A stretch of 64,000 bases of DNA. It comes from Gongronella butleri (Eukaryota > Mucoromycota > Mucoromycetes > Mucorales > Cunninghamellaceae). Position numbers and translations under genes: made by a program. The notes beneath the pieces were generated by a model that worked only from the letters and a program-made list of their open reading frames with translations, searched no databases and had not been told where the DNA came from. Of this stretch, positions 56,681-64,000 are shown one piece after another (position 1 is the stretch's first letter; every line of letters begins with the position of its first letter). The stretch spans positions 496,001 through 560,000 of the forward strand of contig JAIWZP010000001.1 in assembly GCA_025201375.1 (NCBI GenBank), written 5' to 3'.

Positions 56681-57551
56681 GCGTTGTTAAAATAGGTTCA
56701 ATACGTGTGTTTCCCTGTAGCTTGCACACTCATGGACAACCAACCAAAATACAACAAAAGCGCTTTAATGGCGATTTAATCGACTCTCCACTTGATTGAC
56801 ATCCATTTTTATTGTACGTCTGTGACCAACGTGGCGTACCAAGCATTTTCAAAAGTAATGTTGAAGCATTTTCCAGCTGCAAAAAGGACCGAGTCCTAGG
56901 GGGGGGGCAAATGAAACGCGTCTATTAACGCGCAATTCTCGGTGATCATCCTCGTGTGCGCGCAATCAAGATGCGCATAGCTATTGAGGCTTCAGGACGC
57001 AGAAATGTGACCCTGCGCGTGATGAAGTCACGATAGGCTTTGTGCTTAGTGTCCCATTTTCTGGCGCAAACCTTCATTCACATCGGAGATTGCCAATAGT
57101 AAAACTGGACGAGTACAGGCGCGAGCCAACAAATTGACGATATCGAGATCTTATTTTTCGGTTTTTGAATTTTGGCCAGGGTCTGACCAGGGAGAGGTTT
57201 CCAAAAAGGTCATTTTGGGTTGCTGTTCACCCGTTCACGCGGTATACATGGACGCTCCCCGCAACTCAAACGGAACGTCGACAACCCTCTTTGACAGACT
57301 TTCGCACATGAAACATTTGGATCATGGTTGCGGGCGCTCATTTTTTTTCTTTATTTTTTTTTGCGCTTTGTCGATTTTGACACTTTTTGACAAGCATTGC
57401 CCCTTTTGGTCGCGCCCAATTCTTGTTTGTGGGCGGCGGGTGGCTCGGTCGTCCGGCCATATTAATAGGGGAAGGCTGGGAAAGGCGCAGGCGGAGGCGC
57501 GTCACTTTTTTTTTTTTTTCTTCCATACAAAACACACATCTTTTGGGGCAA

Positions 57552-57812
57552 ATGGACGCCAACACCCCGGCGAGCATACAAGCACGGCAAGCCTACCTGT
57601 CCTTTTGGCTGCACATGAACGAGCTCAAGCCCAAGGTGACGGTGCACATGGCGGAGACGACGACGGTGCAAGGTGTTTACAGTGGCACGGACAGTGAGCA
57701 GCATCGATTCCGAATTGACGCTCTTTCCGTGCCGATGGGTGTGATTGAGCATGCCGTCGTGCGAGGTGGCGACACGGACATGCTGGAATTTCATTTGCAG
57801 GATGCAAAATAA
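57552..57812 (+). CDS. GEMIN7: Gemin7-like SMN-complex protein (single exon, 86 aa)
   Basis: Gemin7 is an Sm-fold protein that pairs with Gemin6 in the SMN complex, which loads Sm rings onto spliceosomal snRNAs. The protein (start MDANTPASIQARQAYLSFWL, ATG 57552) has the family core: R-x-x-Y-L-x-F helix, KVTVHMAETTTVQGVYSGTD (strand pair resembling VSFTLHEGVRVAAHFGATD in Gemin7), then FRIDALSVPMGVIEHAVVRG and DMLEFHLQ as the closing strands. It is shorter than the human protein because the disordered N-terminus is missing. Identification rests on a short domain and motif spacing, so it is probable rather than certain. Intron density and retained SMN components are consistent with each other. 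Confidence 0.65.
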   Translation: MDANTPASIQARQAYLSFWLHMNELKPKVTVHMAETTTVQGVYSGTDSEQHRFRIDALSVPMGVIEHAVVRGGDTDMLEFHLQDAK

Positions 57813-58602
57813 AGACCCGCTAGCGCGATTTTTTTTGATTTTTTGATGATGTTGATGATTTTGCAAAAGCATTGGGTGGATTTGATTTGACAAGATAGGC
57901 GGGAAAGAGTGGCTTGAAGGCTGTTTGGTTCAATGCGTGATCTCAGGTGGCGGGTGTAGGGCAGATCTGTGACTCACTGAGGTGGCGGGATGGGGGGGAA
58001 AAAGCGTGATGGCGGTCTCTTTTGAAGCCGACACGGGACGAATGACAGTGGACCTCAAGGGTGTCGGGTGTGGTCATTGGTCAATGATGACAAGCGGGCC
58101 ATGTAAAAAATTTTTTTAGTTTGAAATGCCGCCAGGATGTATAAATACCGAGGGCGGGGCTGCCAACTCTTGTTTTGTTCTTCTTCAGCTCCTTGGCTGA
58201 AGAAACCATACCCTATACAATAAAGACCAGCCTTCTTTTGTTCTTTTTGATTTTTCTTTTATCTCTTGTGATCACTGCCACCTTCACTGCCTGAAAGAAA
58301 AAGTAAGTTTTTGATGAAAAACAACTTTTTTTTTTGTGTGTGTGCGTGTTTGTGGGCGTGTTTTGTGTTGTGTGCGGGGCTTTGGGCCCGTGGGTCGAGG
58401 GCACGGACGCTTGTGCTCTTTTTCTTTCATTTCTTTACGCCTTTTGCTGACCTGCTCTGCTTTTTAGGCCAAATCAGCTCAAAAACTCCCACCTTTTCCT
58501 CTGCATCCTTTTCTCCTGTATCATACATCCCCCCCTTGTTGCTTTAGCACCTCCTCTGCATTTTCTATAGATCCTTTTTCCCTCTTTCATTTTCTCTGAA
58601 CC
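57813..58602 (+). promoter_or_regulatory. URA2 promoter and leader with 5' UTR intron
   Basis: Contains TATAAATA at 58140-58147 and a probable 5' UTR intron from GTAAGT at 58303 to TTTTTAG ending at 58467 (165 nt). A pyrimidine-rich leader runs from there to the ATG at 58603, as is common for strongly expressed fungal genes. Confidence 0.55.
58140..58147 (+). promoter_or_regulatory. TATA box of URA2
   Basis: TATAAATA in a GC-rich setting, about 155 bp before the 5' UTR intron. Confidence 0.55.
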
Positions 58603-61600
58603 ATGTCTGTTCCTGTTGCCCCCACCCTTGGTGCGCGTTTGCCTGCTCCCGCGGCCAATGCCACCCCTTTGACCCTCACTCCCCGTTCCCCCTCTGCTCC
58701 CCATCGCCCCGTCACGGCTGTTGAGGACCCCAAGGATGTCACCATGGCCACTTTGGTCTTGAAGGATGGCTCCAACTTCCAAGGTATCTCTTTCGGTGCC
58801 GAAACTGGCAGCATTGCTGGTGAATGCGTCTTCCAAACCGGTAAGAAAGCTTTTTTTTTTCCTGAAAAAAAAAGACACGCCCTTTGCAAGGGTCAAAAAG
58901 TGGCTTGCTTTTTTTTTCTTTTTTTTTTTTTGCATTTCTGCTTTTTTTTTTTTTTTTTGATCGGATCAATGCAAAATGACTCACGCGAACTTGTTGGTTT
59001 TTCCTAATTAGGCATGGTCGGTTACCCGGAGTCGCTGACGGATCCGTCGTACCGTGGCCAAATCTTGGTGGTGACTTTCCCTCTTGTTGGCAATTATGGC
59101 GTGCCCGATCGCAACGAGATGGATGAGCTCCTCAAGGACATTCCCAAGTACTTTGAATCGAGCGAAATCCACGTGGCTGGTCTGATTGTCGGCAGCTACA
59201 ACCAGGACTATTCGCATTACCTTGCGTCGTCGTCGCTTGGCGCGTGGCTCAAGGAAAACAATGTTCCTGCGCTTTATGGCATTGACACGCGTGCCTTGAC
59301 CAAGAAGATCCGTTCCGGTGGTGTGCTTCTTGGCAAGATTCTGTTCCCCAAGTCTGTTGTGTCGTCGGTGCTCGATTCCGCTGCGTCTGCGCTTGGTTTC
59401 TCGCAAGATGCGGGTGCCGCGGCGCCTGGTGTGGATGATCGCTGGCTCAAGGACTACCAAGATGTTGCGTGGCACGATCCCAATGAGCGCAATCTTGTTG
59501 CCGAGGTGTCGCTCAAGGAGGCCAAGCTGTACTTGCCTGATCCGGCCAAGGCGATCAAGACGGCGTCGGGCCGCACGCTTCGCATCATTGCCGTGGATGT
59601 GGGTATGAAGTACAACCAGATCCGCTGCTTTGTGCACCGTGGCGTCGAGCTCAAGGTGGTTCCCTGGGACTATGACTTTGTTGCCGAGCCCGAGGACTCG
59701 TTTGATGGTCTTTTCTTGTCCAATGGCCCCGGTGACCCTACGATGATCCCCACCACGTTCAATCGCTTGCGCACCTTCCTCCAGCAAGGCAAAAAGCCCA
59801 TCTTTGGTATCTGTTTGGGCCACCAATTGCTTGCTCTCGCTGCTGGCGCCAAGACGATGAAGATGAAGTATGGTAACCGTGGCCACAACATCCCCTGTAC
59901 CAACCTGTTGAGCGGCCGCTGCTACATCACGTCGCAAAACCACGGTTATGCCGTCGATGCCGCGTCGTTGCCTGCCGATTTCCAAGAACTCTTTGTCAAT
60001 GCCAATGATGGCTCCAACGAGGGTATCATCCACAAGTCGCTGCCCATCTTCTCGGTCCAATTCCATCCCGAATCCACCCCTGGTCCCCGCGACACGGAAT
60101 TCCTCTTTGATGTCTTCATCAGCACCGTGAAGAAGTGCGTCGACGAGGGCAAGCTCTTGCCCGTCGAGATGCCCGGCGGCACCATTGAGGAAAACCGCAA
60201 GAAGCATCCTCGTGCCAATGTCAGCAAGGTGCTCGTCCTTGGCTCCGGTGGTCTTTCCATTGGCCAAGCCGGTGAATTCGATTATTCCGGCTCGCAGGCC
60301 ATCAAGGCCCTCAAGGAGGAAGGCATCTACACCATCCTCATCAATCCCAACATTGCCACCATCCAAACCTCCAAGGGTCTGGCCGACAAGGTGTACTTTT
60401 TGCCCGTCACCCCCGAGTTTGTGCGCAAGGTCATCAAGTTTGAGAAGCCCGATGGTATCTACGTGACCTTTGGTGGCCAGACCGCCCTCAATGTTGGTGT
60501 CAAGCTCAAGGATGAATTCGAGTCGCTTGGTGTCAAGGTCCTTGGTACCCAGATCGACACCATCATCACCACCGAGGATCGTGATCTCTTCAACGAGGCT
60601 CTTTTCCAGAGTAAGTTTTGAAAAAAAAAAAAAACGAAAAAAAAAGCAAATTGGCTGATCCTTTTTTTTTTCTTTTCACTTTTTTTGCAATCTAGTCAAT
60701 GAAAAGTGCGCTCAATCGGCGTCTGCGGTGACGCACGCCGAGGCCATTGCGGCGGCCAATGAGATTGGCTACCCTGTGATTTGTCGCGCGGCGTTTGCGC
60801 TCGGCGGTCTTGGCTCTGGCTTTGCCGACAATGAGGCGGAATTGGTCGAGCTTTGCAACAAGGCGTTTGCCACGTCGCCCCAGGTGTTGATTGAAAAGTC
60901 GATGAAGGGCTGGAAGGAGATCGAGTACGAAGTTGTGCGCGATTGCATGGACAACTGTATCACGGTGTGTAACATGGAAAACTTTGATCCTCTTGGCATC
61001 CACACGGGTGATTCCATTGTCGTTGCGCCCTCGCAGACGCTCTCTGACGAGGATTACAACATGCTGCGCACGACCGCCGTCAATGTGATTCGCCATTTGG
61101 GCGTCGTTGGCGAGTGTAACATCCAATACGCGCTCAATCCCTTCTCCAAGGAGTACTGCATCATTGAGGTGAATGCGCGCTTGTCCCGCTCGTCTGCCCT
61201 GGCCTCCAAGGCCACCGGCTACCCTCTGGCCTTTGTCGCTGCCAAGCTGGGTCTCGGCATCCCGCTCAATGAGGTGAAGAACTCGGTCACCAAGGTGACG
61301 TGCGCCTGTTTCGAACCCTCGCTCGATTACTGCGTGGTCAAGATCCCCCGCTGGGATCTCAAGAAGTTCAACCGCGTGTCCACCTCGCTCAGCTCGTCCA
61401 TGAAGTCCGTTGGTGAGGTCATGGCCGTCGGTCGTACCTTTGAAGAAACCATGCAAAAGGCCATCCGCGCCATTGACTACAACTTTGATGGCTACAGCAA
61501 GGTAAAAAGCCAAAAAGACTGGAAAAGAAAATGCAAAAAAAAAAAAAAATTGCAGAAATTGGACAAAATTGGCTAAAAAAAATATTTTTCTTTTCTTGTG

Positions 61601-64000
61601 CCTAGAACGATGTTGTTGGCAACACCAACTTGGACTCTGAGCTCGAGAACCCCTCGGACACGCGTCTGTTTGCCATTGCCAACGCGATGCACAGCGGTTA
61701 CACGGTGGATCGCATCTGGGAGCTGACCAAGATTGACAAGTGGTTCCTCAACCGCCTGATGCGCGTCGTCAATTTGGACAAGCGTCTCACGGGCTTCAAC
61801 AAGGCCAACATTCCGGGCAATCTCGTGCGCTCTGCCAAGCAATTGGGCTTCTCTGATCGCCAAATCGCCAATTGCCTCAATAGCAACGAGCTTGCTGTGC
61901 GCCGCCTGCGCCAGGAATTCGGCATCACGCCCTTTGTCAAGCAAATTGACACTGGTAAGCAGCACTTTTTCAAAAAAAAAGAATGATCCGCGCATTTTGC
62001 TCCATTTTTTTTTCATTTTGACTCAATTTTTTTTTCATTTTTTCTCTTTTTTTTTTGTAGTTGCCGCCGAGTTCCCTGCTTACACCAACTACCTGTACAT
62101 GACGTACAATGCCGTGGAGCACGACATTGAGTTTGAAGACAAGGGTATCATGGTGCTTGGCTCTGGTGTGTATCGCATTGGTTCGTCGGTCGAGTTTGAC
62201 TGGTGTGCCGTGCGCGCCATTCGCACGCTGCGTCAAAAGGGCATCAAGACGGTCATGGTCAACTACAATCCCGAGACGGTGTCGACCGATTATGATGAAG
62301 CGGACCGCCTTTACTTTGAAAACATCAATTTGGAGCGCGTTTTGGACATTTACGAGATTGAACAGTCGAGCGGTGTCGTCATGTCCATGGGTGGCCAGAC
62401 GCCAAACAACATTGCGTTGCCATTGTACCGCCAAAACGTCAAGGTCCTTGGCACCTCGCCTGAAATGATCGACAATGCCGAAAATCGTTACAAGTTCTCG
62501 CGCATGTGCGATCGCATTGGTGTGGATCAGCCTCTCTGGAAGGAATTGACGTCGTACGATGAGGCCGAGGAGTTCTGTACCAAGGTCGGCTACCCCGTGC
62601 TCGTGCGCCCCTCGTACGTGTTGTCTGGTGCGGCCATGAACGTCGTGTCGTCCAAGGATGATCTCGCGTCTTACCTCAAGGAGGCTGCCGCCGTCTCGCG
62701 CGAACACCCTGTCGTCATCTCCAAGTACATTGAGGAGGCAAAGGAAATCGAAATGGACGCTGTCGCTCTCGATGGCAAGATGGTCATGCACGTCATCTCT
62801 GAGCACGTTGAAAACGCTGGTGTTCACTCTGGCGATGCCACCCTCGTGCTTCCCCCTCAGGTACAAAAAAAAGAAAAAGAAAAAAGAAAAAAGAAAAAAG
62901 AAAAAAGAAAAAAGAAAAAAGAAAGACGCACGATTAAAAAATGACGCAACTTGCTCAATTTCTTTTTTTCCAATTCATTTCTCACGACATAGGATCTCGA
63001 TCCCGAGACGATCCGCAAGATTGAGGATGCCACTGCCAAGATTGGCCGCGCTTTGAACGTGACGGGCCCTTACAACATTCAATTCATTGCCAAGAACAAC
63101 GAGATCAAGGTCATTGAGTGCAATGTGCGCGCCGCGCGTTCGTTCCCGTTCGTGTCCAAGGTGTTGGGCGTGGATCTTGTGGAGATGGCGACCAATGCCA
63201 TGCTGGGTCTCCCTGTCGAGGCTTATCCCAAGGTGGACATTCCCAAGGACTATGTGGGTGTCAAGGTGCCTCAATTCTCGTTCAGCCGTCTTTCGGGTGC
63301 TGATCCCGTCCTGGGTGTTGAAATGGCGTCCACGGGTGAAGTGGCGTGCTTTGGCAAGGACAAGTACTCTGCGTACCTCAAGGCCTTGCTTGCCACGGGC
63401 TTCACGCTGCCCAAGAAGAACATTTTGCTGTCCATTGGCTCGTACAAGGAGAAGCAAGAGTTCTTGCCTTCGGTTAAGAAGCTCCATGATCTTGGCTACA
63501 ACATCTTTGCCACCACGGGCACGGCCGACTTTATCCAAGAGCACGGCATTCCCGTCAAGCACCTCGAGGCCCTTGATGGCGATGTCAATGACAAGCTCAA
63601 GGCCGAGTACTCGCTTCAGCAGCATTTGTCCAACAATCTGATTGACATGTACATCAATTTGCCCTCGCGCAATCGTTACCGCCGCCCCGCGTCTTACATG
63701 TCCAAGGGTTACCGCTCGCGCCGTATGGCCGTCGACTACTCGGTGCCCTTGTTGACCAATGTCAAGTGTGCCAAGGTCTTTGTCGAGGCATTGGCCCGCA
63801 TGAAGGAATTCGAGGTGTCTGGTGTCGATTACAAGACCAGCAACACCACCGCCGTGCTTCCCGGTCTCTTCAATGTCAATGCCTATCTTTCCCAGGCTAC
63901 TGACTTTGCCGAAGTGACCAAGGCTTCGGTGTGTGCCGGTTACACGACGGTTTCCGCCATTGCCGAAGATGTCAACAATGCCGACGCCCTCGACACGGTC
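58603..64000 (+). CDS. URA2: URA2/CAD: glutamine-dependent carbamoyl-phosphate synthetase, multifunctional (partial at window end)
   Basis: Catalyses the first steps of pyrimidine synthesis. Exons 58603-58840, 59012-60610, 60696-61501, 61606-61954, 62061-62860 and 62993 to the window edge join in frame, giving 1600 residues so far. Order: small-subunit domain; class I amidotransferase with nucleophile Cys347 in [13 protein letters not shown] and His/Glu in [11 protein letters not shown]; CPSase large subunit beginning [23 protein letters not shown]-grasp repeats ([40 protein letters not shown]; second half from [20 protein letters not shown] and [17 protein letters not shown]); allosteric MGS-like domain around [20 protein letters not shown]; then [20 protein letters not shown] leading to the dihydroorotase-like region ([20 protein letters not shown]), which is inactive in fungal Ura2. 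The aspartate transcarbamylase domain should lie beyond the window. Introns carry very long A/T runs. Confidence 0.95.
62865..62925 (+). repeat. (AAAAAAG)n array in a URA2 intron
   Basis: About eight tandem copies of a 7-bp AAAAAAG unit directly after the GTAC donor of the fifth coding intron. Purely intronic; slippage-prone. Confidence 0.9.

Larger units (their letters stand above)
52044..57551. other. 5.5-kb gene-poor region
   Basis: Apart from one low-confidence secreted-protein model (54,071-54,637), no gene is supported. The region contains a (CA)14 run, several poly-A/T runs, overlapping open frames at 54.8-55.45 kb without recognisable domains, and a dispersed repeat copy at 56.0-56.68 kb. 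Confidence 0.5.

Noticed and set aside
59008..60366. 452-codon antisense frame opposite URA2
   Set aside because: A shadow of a highly expressed gene with biased codon use; the sense strand has unmistakable catalytic motifs.
61970..62866. Antisense frame of 298 codons opposite URA2 exon 5
   Set aside because: Shadow of the CPSase coding exon; it ends in lysine runs derived from the intron.

Overview
This window is nuclear DNA of a fungus, most likely an early-diverging lineage such as Mucoromycota. The reasons are many short GT-AG introns (about 40 to 360 nt) packed with T or A homopolymers, a fungal URA2/CAD gene, fungal-type RRN3 and Sfp1 proteins, and homologues of animal-like proteins usually absent from yeasts (FHIP/RAI16, MEA1, Gemin7, SLC49-type transporters). 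No database could be searched; species and names rest on recognised protein motifs. Gene models were assembled by hand by joining exons in frame at GT-AG junctions.

Layout. 0.2-7.4 kb: a divergent pair, an unknown Q-rich protein (-) and FHIP/RAI16, a Hook-dynein adaptor subunit (+). 8.3-10.4 kb: an unknown Q/P-rich protein (-). 14.7-16.2 kb: an F-box protein (+). 16.2-21.8 kb: a gene desert holding a decayed array of about 165-bp repeats. 21.8-26.8 kb: a coiled-coil protein and a two-span membrane protein with a proline-rich tail (both +). 30.4-33.0 kb: RRN3 (-), Pol I initiation factor. 35.8-37.7 kb: a Crz1-like zinc-finger factor (+). 39.3-40.1 kb: a five-exon MEA1-like gene (+). 40.7-43.7 kb: a repeat block with dispersed copies, a 10/11-bp minisatellite and a 330-bp tandem array. 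43.8-47.9 kb: two tandem SLC49/FLVCR-like transporters (-). 48.1-49.4 kb: three small genes, including a 62-residue metallothionein split over three exons. 50.6-52.0 kb: Sfp1-like factor (-). 52-57.5 kb: mostly non-coding, with another repeat copy. 57.6 kb: Gemin7-like (+). 58.6 kb to the end: URA2/CAD (+), cut off by the window edge.

Two things stand out. First, one repeat family with an internal period close to nucleosome length (about 165 bp) occurs as dispersed copies on both strands and as two tandem arrays. Second, the two transporters, a single-span membrane protein and the metallothionein sit within 5.6 kb and could form a metal or haem homeostasis neighbourhood; the co-function is inference. 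RRN3 and an Sfp1-like factor both act in ribosome production, but they lie 17 kb apart and no operon-like arrangement is implied.
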